Shown here: positions 1 to 8,325 of the stretch, one piece after another | Position numbering within the stretch: position 1 is the stretch's first letter | Layout: every line of letters begins with the position of its first letter | Assembly (NCBI RefSeq): GCF_025397915.1 | Contig: NZ_JALIDZ010000005.1 | Location: forward strand, 248,001 to 312,000 | Source of the DNA: Microbaculum marinisediminis | GTDB lineage: Bacteria > Pseudomonadota > Alphaproteobacteria > Rhizobiales > Tepidamorphaceae | Reading direction: 5' to 3' | Length of the DNA: 64,000 nucleotides | The notes under the pieces: generated by a model | What the model saw: the letters and a program-made list of their open reading frames with translations, nothing else | The model's database searches: none | Told to the model about the DNA's origin: nothing | Translations under genes and position numbers: made by a program

Positions 1-11
1 ACGTGAAGCCG

Positions 12-32
12 GGGAGGGCGTGATGCCCTCCC
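12..32 (-). terminator. Hairpin downstream of the ureohydrolase operon
   Basis: An 8-bp perfect stem (GGGAGGGC / GCCCTCCC) with a 5-nt loop lies about 20 bp past the stop codon of the last minus-strand gene of the operon. There is no T-run on the minus strand, so it may be a transcript-stabilising or weak terminator hairpin rather than a classic intrinsic terminator. Confidence 0.4.
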
Positions 33-51
33 GCGGCCTATGCGGGATGTG

Positions 52-1122
52 CTAGCGCCAGTGCGTCTTTCTGGTCTGGCCGTTCCGCGCCACGTGCGCC
101 TCGGCCAGCAGACATACCATTTCGAAACCCAGCGCCGCGGCGATGTTTGCCGAAATGCCGTTGGGGTCGTAGGGCGGGCAAAGTTCGACGATGTCGGCCC
201 CGACGATGTCCATGCCGCGCATCCCGCGGATGATCTGGACGACCTCCCGGGTGGTGAAGCCGAACGGCTCGGGCAGTTGGGTCCCGGGCAGATAGGTCGC
301 GTCGATGCCGTCGGTGTCCAGGGAGAAGTAGAACGGTCCGTCGCCGATGACGCTGCGGATCTCATCCAGCAGGCCGGAGACCCCCAGATCGTAGCATTCA
401 TGCATCGGAATGATGCGCGCGCCCGCTTCCTTGGAGAAGTCCCAGTACGGGCTGAGCGACCCGCGCATGCCGATCTGGATGGTCCGCTCCGGATCGATTG
501 CCTCGTCGAGCATGGCGTTGAGGAAGACCCGGCAATCGTTCAGACGATCGCCCTGGAAACTGCCTCGCGCGGTGTCCGCATGGGCGTCGATCTGAACGAG
601 GCCGACGCCCTCGCCGGACGCGAGACCGGTCAGGATCGGATGCGACATCGTGTGGACGCCGCCGACCGAGAACGGGGTGATGCCCTTACGGCGGAAACCG
701 GAGAAGGTTTCCTGGATCGTCTGCACGCAGGAGGCAACGTCGTGGGGGCTCTCGAACGAAATGTCGCCGATATCGGCAACGCTGAGCAGTTCGAACGGGA
801 TCGTCTTCCAGACGTCGTGAACCGGCCCGCGGACTTTCGACCATTCGCGGAAGGAACGTGGCCCAAGCCGCGTTCCGGCCCGGACCGGCGCGCTCGCCTC
901 GAATGGTATCCCGACCAGAGCCAGATCGACCTGGTCGAGATCGTTCTTGCGGGGCGCATTGAAGAACGTCATGTCTCCGGCATAGACGTCCGAGAAGACG
1001 GGCGCGTTCTCCGCCTCCATCCGCTGCAGAAACGCGTCGATCGCCGGATCGCTGCTCTGCAGGAACTCCCCTTCGGCGAGCGCGCGAAGGCGCGCCCGCT
1101 TCTCTTCCGAAAATGCCGCCAT
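52..1122 (-). CDS. Ureohydrolase (agmatinase/arginase family), paralog 1
   Basis: A 356-residue member of the binuclear-metal ureohydrolase family, which releases urea from guanidino compounds. The six metal ligands expected for the family are present: His157 in GGVHT, Asp179/His181/Asp183 in DAHAD, and Asp269/Asp271 in SLDTDGID. Two positions depart from the usual consensus: Val replaces Asp in GGDH(S/T), and the DP after the last motif is DA. About 45 residues precede the core fold, longer than typical agmatinases. The start has a GGGAG ribosome site. It is the last gene of the ABC-transporter operon, 27 bp after a second, different ureohydrolase. Substrate unknown: agmatine, guanidinobutyrate, or a substituted guanidine handled by a mixed complex of the two paralogs are all possible. 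Confidence 0.85.
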   Translation of the reverse strand: MAAFSEEKRARLRALAEGEFLQSSDPAIDAFLQRMEAENAPVFSDVYAGDMTFFNAPRKNDLDQVDLALVGIPFEASAPVRAGTRLGPRSFREWSKVRGPVHDVWKTIPFELLSVADIGDISFESPHDVASCVQTIQETFSGFRRKGITPFSVGGVHTMSHPILTGLASGEGVGLVQIDAHADTARGSFQGDRLNDCRVFLNAMLDEAIDPERTIQIGMRGSLSPYWDFSKEAGARIIPMHECYDLGVSGLLDEIRSVIGDGPFYFSLDTDGIDATYLPGTQLPEPFGFTTREVVQIIRGMRGMDIVGADIVELCPPYDPNGISANIAAALGFEMVCLLAEAHVARNGQTRKTHWR

Positions 1123-1149
1123 GGCGTTCTCCCTTCGTGGTCTTGCGCG

Positions 1150-2115
1150 TCAGCGGTTGGCTTCTGCGTTGCCGGCCAGCATCTCGAGGATGAGCCGGAC
1201 CGCCAGACGGCTGGTGATGCCGTCGTGGTCCCAGGACGGCGACACCTCGACCAGGTCGCAGCCATGGATGCCGATCCGGCCGAGTTCGTTGGCCATGGCG
1301 ATCGCCTCGCGCGAGGTCATTCCGCCCGGGGCGGGCACGCCCGTTCCCGGTGCGTAGGCCGCGTCGATCGCATCGATGTCGTAGGTGATGTAGACGCCGT
1401 CCGCGCCGTTGTTCGCCACGGCTGCCGCCTTGCGTGCCACGGAGCGGGCGCCTTCTTCCCAGATCTGCTCGGCGGGGAAGACCGTGATCCCCTTGTCCTT
1501 GATGTAGTTGAGTTCAGACTTCGGGTTCATCCAGCCGCCGGTTCCAACGATCGCGATGCGGCTGGGATCGAAGCCGGCGTCGACCGCGCGCGTGATCGGG
1601 CAGCAATGGCTGAGCGTTTCGCCGTTCAGCGCCTCGGCGGTGTCGAAGTGCATGTCGACCAGGACCAGGCCGGGCTTCTTGTACTTCTTGGCGAAGGCGC
1701 GGACGCAGGAAATGGTGATCGAGTGGTCGCCACCGATGGTGACGGGCATCGCGCCGCCTTCGAGGATCTCCGTGACCATCGCCTCGGCGCGGTCGATCGT
1801 CTGCACGGCCGCTCCCGGGTTCACGGGAACATCGCCGCAGTCGGCCATCTTGTAATGATCGTTCAGGTCGACGCCGGTATTGGCGTTGAAGAAAGAGAAC
1901 TGGTCGCTGACGTCGCGGATCGTCCGCGGGCCGTAGTTCGCGCCCGTGCGGCTGATGCACATCGCATCCCACGGAACGCCCAGGACGGCTGCGGTTATCC
2001 CTGCTTCCTTGAGATCCGCCGCTTTCGCGGGCATCGACGGGAGCCGCATGAAGGTTCCGTGCGTGCCGGCATGGAGCAGGCCGGAAAAGGCGTTTTCGTC
2101 AAAGGTGGCCGTCAT
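1150..2115 (-). CDS. Ureohydrolase (agmatinase/arginase family), paralog 2
   Basis: A 321-residue ureohydrolase with all metal ligands: His131 (GGDHSIT), Asp154/His156/Asp158 (DMHFD, where most relatives have DAH), and Asp246/Asp248 (YDIDAIDA). The APGTGVPAPGG segment after the last motif is typical of agmatinase/guanidinobutyrase proteins. A clear GAGGAGA ribosome site precedes the ATG. The gene follows livM and precedes the other ureohydrolase, so both are probably translated from the transporter mRNA. The two proteins differ in length and motif details, so they are not a recent duplication. Exact substrate cannot be read from sequence. Confidence 0.87.
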   Translation of the reverse strand: MTATFDENAFSGLLHAGTHGTFMRLPSMPAKAADLKEAGITAAVLGVPWDAMCISRTGANYGPRTIRDVSDQFSFFNANTGVDLNDHYKMADCGDVPVNPGAAVQTIDRAEAMVTEILEGGAMPVTIGGDHSITISCVRAFAKKYKKPGLVLVDMHFDTAEALNGETLSHCCPITRAVDAGFDPSRIAIVGTGGWMNPKSELNYIKDKGITVFPAEQIWEEGARSVARKAAAVANNGADGVYITYDIDAIDAAYAPGTGVPAPGGMTSREAIAMANELGRIGIHGCDLVEVSPSWDHDGITSRLAVRLILEMLAGNAEANR

Positions 2116-2214
2116 GGTTGTTATCTCCTCGCGGCATTGGGGTAGGGGGCGATTCCGGCCATGCGCCGGACTCGGATAAGGGGGACGGGCAACGCGACGA
2201 CAGGTCGGCCGGTC

Positions 2215-3234
2215 TCAACCGGATCTCCTGACGGGCAGAAGACGAAGGACGCGGTCGCGAAGCGAGACGATGCCGTTCGGCAGCAGCAGAAGCGTGAGCA
2301 CAACCACCAGGCCGAGCAGAAGCAGGCGCGTATTGCCCGCGCTGCGCAGGAGCTCGTTGGCGATCGTTACGATGAACGCGCCCGCGACCGCGCCGGGGAA
2401 CTTGCCGATACCACCGACCGCGAGCATCACCATGGCGAGCAGGAAGAACTCGTTGCCGAGGATCTTCGGCGTGACGACCGAGGTGTAGTTGGCATAGAGC
2501 GCGCCGGCGAGGCCGGTAACGGCCGCCGAGACCATGAACGCGAGCAGCTTGTACCGGAAGTCGCTGACGCCGAGCGAGCGGGCGAAATCCTCGGAATCGC
2601 GCAGGGCCATGAACGCGCGTCCCATGCGCTGGCGCAGGACGATGAAATAGACGGCGTATATCGTGGCGCTCGCGACGATCAGCGTCAGGAAATACCAGGC
2701 CAGCGTATCGCGCGGCCCGAATGTGATGCCGGCGATCTCGATAGGCGGGATACCGTAGAGGCCGAGCGCGCCGCCGGTGCCCCATGCCTTGGCCTTGAGG
2801 ATCAGCGGTGGCGTCGCGAGATGGATGGCGAAGGTGAAGAGGGCGACGTACTCCCCCTTCAGCCGCAGGCACGGCAACGCCACCAGCAGGCCGAAGCCGG
2901 CGACGACGACGGGGGCCATGATGAGCGCGGCCACGGGCGGAACGCCTGCTTGCGTGGTCAACATCCCGACCGCATAGGCGCCGGCTGCGAAAAAGACGAG
3001 CTGGGCGTAGTTGAAGATGCCGGCATAGCCCAGCACCATGTCCCAGCCGGCGACGACCAACGACCACAAGAAGCACAGGATCAGCACGTGGCGGATGTAG
3101 GGATCGTCGATCAGGTAGCCCGCAATCGCCAGCGCGGCCACACAACCCAGATAGGCGAGTGGGTGTGTCCCGGCCGGGCGGCGGCGCGTCTGATTGTCGG
3201 TCGGCTCTTTGGTTGACATCGTCATATCGCTCAT
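2215..3234 (-). CDS. livM: ABC transporter permease, LivM type
   Basis: A 339-residue inner-membrane permease of the branched-chain amino acid/amide/urea (HAAT) family. Repeated hydrophobic helices and the motif ALRDSEDFARSLGV, the LivM cytoplasmic coupling segment (usual form AxRExExxAxxxGI), support the call. It partners with the LivH-type permease 10 bp upstream. The ribosome site is weak and three in-frame ATG codons lie within the first six codons, so the start could be up to 15 bp further in. Presumed cargo is the guanidino compound cleaved by the two ureohydrolases encoded next. Confidence 0.87.
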   Translation of the reverse strand: MSDMTMSTKEPTDNQTRRRPAGTHPLAYLGCVAALAIAGYLIDDPYIRHVLILCFLWSLVVAGWDMVLGYAGIFNYAQLVFFAAGAYAVGMLTTQAGVPPVAALIMAPVVVAGFGLLVALPCLRLKGEYVALFTFAIHLATPPLILKAKAWGTGGALGLYGIPPIEIAGITFGPRDTLAWYFLTLIVASATIYAVYFIVLRQRMGRAFMALRDSEDFARSLGVSDFRYKLLAFMVSAAVTGLAGALYANYTSVVTPKILGNEFFLLAMVMLAVGGIGKFPGAVAGAFIVTIANELLRSAGNTRLLLLGLVVVLTLLLLPNGIVSLRDRVLRLLPVRRSG

Positions 3235-3244
3235 CGCCAGAAAC

Positions 3245-4117
3245 TCACTTGGCCCAGACGCCCATGAGGCCCTGCGGCCGGATCATCAGCACGATCAGCA
3301 GCGTCAGGAGCCAGACCGGCATCGTCCACGACGCCCCGATCTCATAGACGACGAAGGCCTCGATCAGGCCGAGGATGAAGGCGGCGACAACCGCCCCGCG
3401 GGTGCTGCCGAGGCCACCGAGGACGACGATGACGAAAGCCTTCAGGAACAGCTCCCAGCCGCCCTGCGGCGACACGAGAAAGATCGGGCCCAGCAGCATG
3501 CCGGCGATGCCGGTCAGCACGACCGAGAGGCCGAATGTGAAGCCAAAGACCTGATTGACGTTGATTCCGACCTGCTTGGCGCCCTGCATGTCCTGTGCGA
3601 CCGCGCGTACCGCCTGGCCGAAGCGGTTAGTATGCATGAACACTTCCAGGGCGACGAGGATGGCAATCGCGATGCCGAATACCGCGACCCGGTAGGAGGA
3701 AATCACCGCGCCGAAGATCGTGACGGTTCCCTCGACGAAGGTCGGCAGGGGACGGGGAACCGGTCCGAAGATCAGCAGATTGGCATTGTCCAGCAGGAAC
3801 GCGAGGCCAAGCGTCACCATCATCGTGTTGATCTTCCAGTCCGCGCCGCCCCTGAACGGGCGGATGAGCACGCGCTCCAGCCCGACGCCGGCGAAGAACA
3901 GGATGATGACGAGGATCGGCGCGGCGACCAGTATCGGCAGACCGACGACGCCGACCGTAAGCACCCAGGCGAGATACGCGCCGGTCGTGTAGAGCGAGCC
4001 ATGCGCGAAATTGAGGATGCGCGCGGTCCCGTAGACCATCGCCAGACCGAACGCCATGATGCAGTAGACGGCCGACTGCGCGATCCCACCTATGAAAACT
4101 TCGACGTATTGATCCAT
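3245..4117 (-). CDS. livH: ABC transporter permease, LivH type
   Basis: A 290-residue permease with about eight hydrophobic segments. It opens with the LivH-like pattern in which a short amphipathic start leads into YGTARILNFAHGSLYTTGAY (family: ...NxAHG...GAY) and carries VVLGGLGSTRGAVVAAFILG near the C-terminus, both characteristic of the family. A GGAG site precedes the ATG, 3 bp from the LivF-type ATPase stop codon. Forms the membrane channel together with the LivM-type protein. Confidence 0.88.
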   Translation of the reverse strand: MDQYVEVFIGGIAQSAVYCIMAFGLAMVYGTARILNFAHGSLYTTGAYLAWVLTVGVVGLPILVAAPILVIILFFAGVGLERVLIRPFRGGADWKINTMMVTLGLAFLLDNANLLIFGPVPRPLPTFVEGTVTIFGAVISSYRVAVFGIAIAILVALEVFMHTNRFGQAVRAVAQDMQGAKQVGINVNQVFGFTFGLSVVLTGIAGMLLGPIFLVSPQGGWELFLKAFVIVVLGGLGSTRGAVVAAFILGLIEAFVVYEIGASWTMPVWLLTLLIVLMIRPQGLMGVWAK

Positions 4118-4120
4118 GGC

Positions 4121-4792
4121 TCAGCTCCTCTCCGTTGCCGTCTTGCGGCTTTCCGAGAGGACGCCTTCTTCCAGCGTGTAGATCCGATCGACCACGTCTT
4201 CGATCAGCGCAAGGCTCTGCTCGACCAGCAGGACGGTCATTCCGTCTTCCTTGAGCCGGTGCACGGTTTGCAGCATGGAGTCGACCAGGTTGGGGGCGAG
4301 TCCGAGCGAGGGTTCGTCGATGGCGATGAGGTCGGGCGCGGACATGAGGCCGCGGCCAAGCGCCAGCATCTGCGCCTCACCGCCGCTCAGCGTGCGCGCA
4401 AGCTGCCGCTGGCGTTCGGCGAGCCGGGGGTAGAGCTCGAAGACGTGGGCCAACGTTTGGTCGCGCCGCTTCCGGCCCCGGTCGAGATAGGCTCCGAGCA
4501 GGAGGTTTTCCCTGACGGTCATGTCCGGGAACAGCCGTCGGTCCTCGGCGACATAAACCAGCCCGCGCGCGACGAGCTGCGGGGCATCCAGGTCGCGAAT
4601 GCTCTCGCCCTGGTAGACGATGTCGCCGCTGGCGATCGGCTCGAGGCCGCACATTGCCTTCAGGAGCGTGCTTTTCCCGTGGCCGTTCGCACCGATGACC
4701 GCGACAAGCTCGCCTTTTTCGACCTCCAGCGAAACGCCGTGCAAGACGTGGAAATCGCCATAGAAAACATCGATGTCGCGGACGCTAAGCAA
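4121..4792 (-). CDS. livF: ABC transporter ATPase, LivF type
   Basis: A 223-residue nucleotide-binding subunit. Walker A is GANGHGKST, the signature is LSGGEAQM and Walker B is LIAIDEPSLGLAP; the EPSLGLAP tail is typical of LivF. The start overlaps the end of the preceding livG by 8 bp, implying translational coupling. Its intact signature motif may matter because the partner LivG-like subunit has a degraded one. Confidence 0.88.
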   Translation of the reverse strand: MLSVRDIDVFYGDFHVLHGVSLEVEKGELVAVIGANGHGKSTLLKAMCGLEPIASGDIVYQGESIRDLDAPQLVARGLVYVAEDRRLFPDMTVRENLLLGAYLDRGRKRRDQTLAHVFELYPRLAERQRQLARTLSGGEAQMLALGRGLMSAPDLIAIDEPSLGLAPNLVDSMLQTVHRLKEDGMTVLLVEQSLALIEDVVDRIYTLEEGVLSESRKTATERS

Positions 4793-5555
4793 GGTTCTGC
4801 GTTCCCAGATAGATGTCGATTACAGCTTTGTCGGCGAGCACTTTTTCCGGCGTGTCGATCGTGAGAACCGATCCGAAGTTGAGGATCAGGATCCGCTGAG
4901 ACAGTGCGGCCAGCGCGCGAATCTTGTGCTCGACGATGACCAGGGTCAGGTCGAGCGCGTTGTGAAGGTCGCGAAACAGCTCGACGAAGCTCTCGACCTC
5001 GTCGTGATTGAGCCCGGCCATCGGCTCGTCCAGGAAAATCACCCGCGGCCGGGTCGCAAGAGCGGCGGCCAGCATGATGCGCTTGCGGGTGATCAGATTG
5101 GCGGCTGTCACCGGGGCATTGGCCTGGTTCGACAGGCCGGTGATCTCGAGAACGTTGGAGATGTGGGTGTCGTGATCGCCGTGCGCGCGCGGGCCCTGCC
5201 CGAAATCCGCGCCGAGGGCGACGTTTTCACGGACACTCATCGACGAAAAGATATGAGGGATCTGGAACGTACGGGCGATTCCCATCTGGCAGCGGCGATA
5301 GGGGGGCATTCGGTCGACGCGATGGCCCTCGAACACGATCTGCCCGCTGGTGATGGGCAACGCACCCGTGCAAATGTTCATCAGCGTCGTCTTACCCGCG
5401 CCGTTCGGACCGGCGACGCCGAGAACTTCGCCGCGCCGGATGTCGAAACTGACGTCATCGAGCGCCCGGAGCGCGCCGAATGTGCGATGGACGCGATCCA
5501 GCGACATCAGATGATCGTCGTGTCGCGTAGCGGTGTTGGGGGCAGGCTTGTTCAC
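4785..5555 (-). CDS. livG: ABC transporter ATPase, LivG type, with degenerate signature motif
   Basis: A 256-residue nucleotide-binding subunit. Walker A (GPNGAGKTT, residues 49-57), the Q-loop segment ARTFQIP and Walker B (VIFLDEP, 172-178) are intact. Where LivG proteins have an LSYGQ-type signature, this one reads LITRK (residues 154-158), so the C-loop is lost. One of the two composite ATP sites of the LivG-LivF dimer would then be expected to be impaired. The start is GTG, supported by GGGAG upstream; the first 15 residues precede the conserved fold. Confidence 0.85.
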   Translation of the reverse strand: MNKPAPNTATRHDDHLMSLDRVHRTFGALRALDDVSFDIRRGEVLGVAGPNGAGKTTLMNICTGALPITSGQIVFEGHRVDRMPPYRRCQMGIARTFQIPHIFSSMSVRENVALGADFGQGPRAHGDHDTHISNVLEITGLSNQANAPVTAANLITRKRIMLAAALATRPRVIFLDEPMAGLNHDEVESFVELFRDLHNALDLTLVIVEHKIRALAALSQRILILNFGSVLTIDTPEKVLADKAVIDIYLGTQNLA

Positions 5556-5605
5556 TCTCGCTCTCCCGGAACGGAGGGGAGGTACACTTGGGCGGTCGCG
5601 TGGGA

Positions 5606-5646
5606 CGGTGACGGCACGTGGAAGCCGATAGGCCGTGCCGTCACCG
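5606..5646 (-). terminator. Strong intercistronic hairpin between binding-protein gene and livG
   Basis: A perfect 13-bp inverted repeat (CGGTGACGGCACG / CGTGCCGTCACCG) with a 15-nt loop begins about 13 bp after the binding-protein stop codon and lies before livG. No T-run follows on the minus strand. Hairpins here commonly block 3' exonuclease and leave the binding-protein part of the mRNA more abundant than the rest. Confidence 0.6.
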
Positions 5647-5658
5647 GTTTCGCGTCGG

Positions 5659-6885
5659 CTATTTGGCGAACTCGGGAACCACGAAGTCGCCGGTGTGTTT
5701 GGTGCCGAGCATAATGGTCTTCAGCTTGCCGTCCTGCGCCTGCAGCAGGAACGAGGGCTGCGTCTCGTCGCTCGTCGGGATCATGTGCCGTTCGTTCAGA
5801 TCCAGTACGCCCGTCAGTCCGCTGTAGGGCGTTTCCAGGAGCACCGCGTTGATCTCGGCGTGCTTTGTCGGATCGCCCACTTTCTTGACGGCCTCGGCCC
5901 ACATGTTGACGCCGTCGTAGAGTGCCGCGGCAATGCTGTAGGGCGGCTCTTCGCCATAGGCCTTCTGCCAATCCGCGACGAAGGCTTCCGCAGCCGGATC
6001 GCCCGGACGGTGCGCCGACAGGGTTATGCCGAGCACGCCGTCCGCGTCGCCGCTCGTCACGACTTGACCGAAAGCGGGGATCGAGGCCGCGTAGCCAACG
6101 CTCACGAGCGCGCCCGGGATCGGGTTCTCCCGATACTGCTGGATGAACGTGCTGGTCAGCGAAGGGTCGATCAACTCGATATGGATGAGCGAGGGTTCAA
6201 GGTTCCGGATCTTGCTCAGGATCGGCGGCCACTGCACGCTTTCGTAGGGCACTTCCTCGTTGAACACGACTTCCCAGCCGGCCGGTTCGGCGGCTTCGGC
6301 CATCGCCCCGGTCAATCCGTATTCCCATTCGTAGGGGCCATGAACGATGGCGAGCTTCTTGTTCGGGAAGTCGTAGCCGAGCGACATGATTTGATCGAAC
6401 AGGACCCGGCCATACGCCGCTTCAACGTCGGAGATGTTGAAGATGTTCGAACAGTTCATGTTGTTCATCAGATCGACGACGCTCGAGAACGCATCGACGT
6501 GGATGAACGGGACGTCATACGGGCAGAAGGCCGGAATGTCCGGACCGAAGCCGCCGTACCCGGTGATGATCAGGTCGGTTTCGTTGCGATCGATCAGGTT
6601 GACCGCCGCGGCTTGCAGCTTGTCGGGAGTCAGTTCCCCGATGTCGAAATGGACGATTTCCAGCTGGCGGCCGAGCAAGCCACCATTCGCGTTGATATCG
6701 TCGACGGCGAGTTTGATCGCCTTTTCCATGACCGTGCCGTCGCTGGCGAAGGGGCCGGTCTGCGGAATCGGCGCGCCTATCTTGATCGTCTCGGCGGCAG
6801 TCGCCGTGGTCGCCCACATCGCAAATGCGGACGCGACAATGCCGATGGGTTTTGCGTGGGTGCCGAACCAGGAATTCAGGCTCAT
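5659..6885 (-). CDS. Periplasmic substrate-binding protein, ABC HAAT family
   Basis: A 408-residue type-I periplasmic binding protein. The signal peptide ends near residue 30 (...TATAAE), followed by the typical opening IKIGAPIPQTGPFASDG. It supplies substrate to the LivHMGF-type complex encoded downstream and is the first gene of the operon that also makes two ureohydrolases. A GGGAGAAG ribosome site fixes the start. The family binds leucine, amides, urea and related molecules; the adjacent hydrolases point to a guanidino or amide compound, which is inference. A hairpin after the stop may set its high expression. Confidence 0.88.
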   Translation of the reverse strand: MSLNSWFGTHAKPIGIVASAFAMWATTATAAETIKIGAPIPQTGPFASDGTVMEKAIKLAVDDINANGGLLGRQLEIVHFDIGELTPDKLQAAAVNLIDRNETDLIITGYGGFGPDIPAFCPYDVPFIHVDAFSSVVDLMNNMNCSNIFNISDVEAAYGRVLFDQIMSLGYDFPNKKLAIVHGPYEWEYGLTGAMAEAAEPAGWEVVFNEEVPYESVQWPPILSKIRNLEPSLIHIELIDPSLTSTFIQQYRENPIPGALVSVGYAASIPAFGQVVTSGDADGVLGITLSAHRPGDPAAEAFVADWQKAYGEEPPYSIAAALYDGVNMWAEAVKKVGDPTKHAEINAVLLETPYSGLTGVLDLNERHMIPTSDETQPSFLLQAQDGKLKTIMLGTKHTGDFVVPEFAK

Positions 6886-6986
6886 CGATTTCTTCTCCCT
6901 TTGGGAATCGTTTTGACCAGGCCGGGCCGCGGCCCTTGGTGGCCGCTTTGCCGCCTATAAGTTCAGCACCAAACGGGAAGCACCGG

Positions 6987-7010
6987 CAATGGTGCAAGAT
7001 TCCACCATTG
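6987..7010. promoter_or_regulatory. Inverted repeat upstream of the binding-protein operon (candidate activator site)
   Basis: Perfect 8-bp arms, CAATGGTG and CACCATTG, separated by 8 bp. On the minus strand a possible -10 (TTATAG, plus positions 6955-6960) lies about 27 bp further on, which would place the repeat near -50, a usual position for an activator such as the LuxR-type protein encoded immediately upstream. The promoter assignment is tentative. Confidence 0.45.
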
Positions 7011-7062
7011 GGGAAGGCCTTCTTGGGCGGGATTGTTTCAGGCTCGTACCCGAACGAGAGGC

Positions 7063-8145
7063 CTACGGCTCCCCGAACAACGGGCCGACAAGCAGCGGGA
7101 ACAGCTCACGTTCCGAGCTGACACCGAGCTTCCGATACAGGCGCTGCTTGTGGTTGCGTACCGTTCCGATGCTCACGGAGAGCCGGTCCGAAATGTCCAC
7201 AACAGAGCGACCTTGGAGGACGAGACGAACCACCTCGCATTCGCGCGGCGTGAGGCGGTATTTCATCTGGACGCTGGCGATAAGACTTTCGAGATTCAAG
7301 CCGACGGCGCCGGGGGAATGGTGCTCGATGATGTAGATGCGCCCGTGGGGCGCAACCGCATGCGTCGCGTCCAGCGGCTCCCAGTACAGCACTTCGTCGG
7401 CTGGCAGGAAATGGACGCCGCTGTCACGGCCGCCCGCAATCTCGGCAAGATCGAGGGGGGCTGCATCTTCGAAAAACTTGGACCACGCCGGGTTGCTCAG
7501 CACAACTCGGCCGTCCTGATCGGCAACCAGCACGGCCAGGTCGGCATCGCTTCCGTAGCCGCTGCGGGGACCCAGCAGGGACCGGTCGATATGCAGCCTG
7601 TGCAATCGGTCGACGAGTGGGTGGATCATCTCGGCAAAGGAGATATCGCTTTCGTCGAACGCAGCGTTGACGCGATCGACGCACAATGCAGCCCAGATGC
7701 CGCCCGCGGCCGGCAGCAGGAACACGAGCTCGTCCTTCACGCGGATCATGTGTTCCAGGTTCTTGAAGAACACGCTCACCGGGTTCTCGTTGGCTATCTG
7801 GATGAAGGAGAATACCGGGCGCGTCTTGCCGCTTCTCACAAGGCCGAAGGCGGGGTCGAGGCGGTAAAGCTCTTCATTGTAGTGCCGGATCTCTTCCTCG
7901 GTCAGCCAGTTGTGGTGGAGGAAACGCGGACTCCCGAACTGGGTGTAACGCATCGCGACGTAGTGCGAACACCCGAACAGTCCGGCCAGGGCTTTCAGTG
8001 CGGTGGAATAGAAATCCGAATGGCCGACGGCCTCGGCGATGACGGAGAGCGCGTCGACGACGGACCTGATATCGGAAGCCGCGGATTGACGACGACCGTC
8101 CGCGGTCAGCGCGCCTAAGTCGATCGTCGTTTCCGCAAAACTCAT
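7063..8145 (-). CDS. LuxR-family transcriptional regulator
   Basis: A 360-residue protein with a C-terminal LuxR-type helix-turn-helix (about residues 295-345: LTPRECEVVRLVLQGRS, then TVRNHKQRLYRKLGV). The N-terminal two thirds are not a receiver domain; no acidic pocket or conserved Lys is seen, so it is probably a ligand-sensing region. I chose the ATG at 8145; an upstream ATG at 8322 would add 59 low-complexity residues. The gene is co-oriented with and about 180 bp upstream of the transporter/ureohydrolase operon, so it is the likely regulator of that operon. Confidence 0.82.
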   Translation of the reverse strand: MSFAETTIDLGALTADGRRQSAASDIRSVVDALSVIAEAVGHSDFYSTALKALAGLFGCSHYVAMRYTQFGSPRFLHHNWLTEEEIRHYNEELYRLDPAFGLVRSGKTRPVFSFIQIANENPVSVFFKNLEHMIRVKDELVFLLPAAGGIWAALCVDRVNAAFDESDISFAEMIHPLVDRLHRLHIDRSLLGPRSGYGSDADLAVLVADQDGRVVLSNPAWSKFFEDAAPLDLAEIAGGRDSGVHFLPADEVLYWEPLDATHAVAPHGRIYIIEHHSPGAVGLNLESLIASVQMKYRLTPRECEVVRLVLQGRSVVDISDRLSVSIGTVRNHKQRLYRKLGVSSERELFPLLVGPLFGEP

Positions 8146-8197
8146 CTGGCCAGGTGTCCGTTGGTCTTCACACTCCCAAGTCTCGCGAACTCCGGGA

Positions 8198-8219
8198 CGT
8201 ACGGGTCTCGGGCCGTACG
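8198..8219. promoter_or_regulatory. Inverted repeat in the LuxR/reductase divergent region
   Basis: Arms CGTACGG and CCGTACG (7 bp, perfect) flank an 8-bp spacer, 53 bp upstream of the LuxR-type regulator start codon and between divergent genes. The arm/spacer geometry resembles the inverted repeat at 6987-7010 but the sequence differs. A candidate autoregulatory operator. Confidence 0.4.
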
Positions 8220-8242
8220 ATCCCCGGGCACACGATCCCCGG
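8217..8242. repeat. Direct repeat of an 11-mer
   Basis: ACGATCCCCGG occurs at 8217-8227 and 8232-8242, a 15-bp period. The first copy overlaps the right arm of the inverted repeat at 8198-8219, so the two may form one regulatory element. Confidence 0.5.
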
Positions 8243-8289
8243 TCCGTGCGTGACTGCGTTCGCTGGGCGTGTCGCCGGGACAACACGTT

Positions 8290-8325
8290 TCGATCCACTG
8301 GTCGATCCACTGGATCGTCCACCGG
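8290..8325. repeat. Three tandem 12-bp repeats
   Basis: Two exact copies of TCGATCCACTGG (8290-8301 and 8302-8313) are followed by a diverged third copy, ATCGTCCACCGG (8314-8325). They lie in the 293-bp divergent region, about 115 bp upstream of the flavodoxin-like reductase gene. They could be operator iterons or a simple tandem duplication. Confidence 0.6.

Noticed and set aside
40-2145. A 701-codon open frame on the plus strand opposite the ureohydrolase genes
   Set aside because: It is the antisense shadow of two genes with intact catalytic motifs, lacks a recognisable domain, and long antisense frames are expected at this GC content.
8290-8325. Repeats considered as a CRISPR array or plasmid-type iterons
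   Set aside because: Units are only 12 bp, directly abutting, without spacers, and no cas or replication gene is near.
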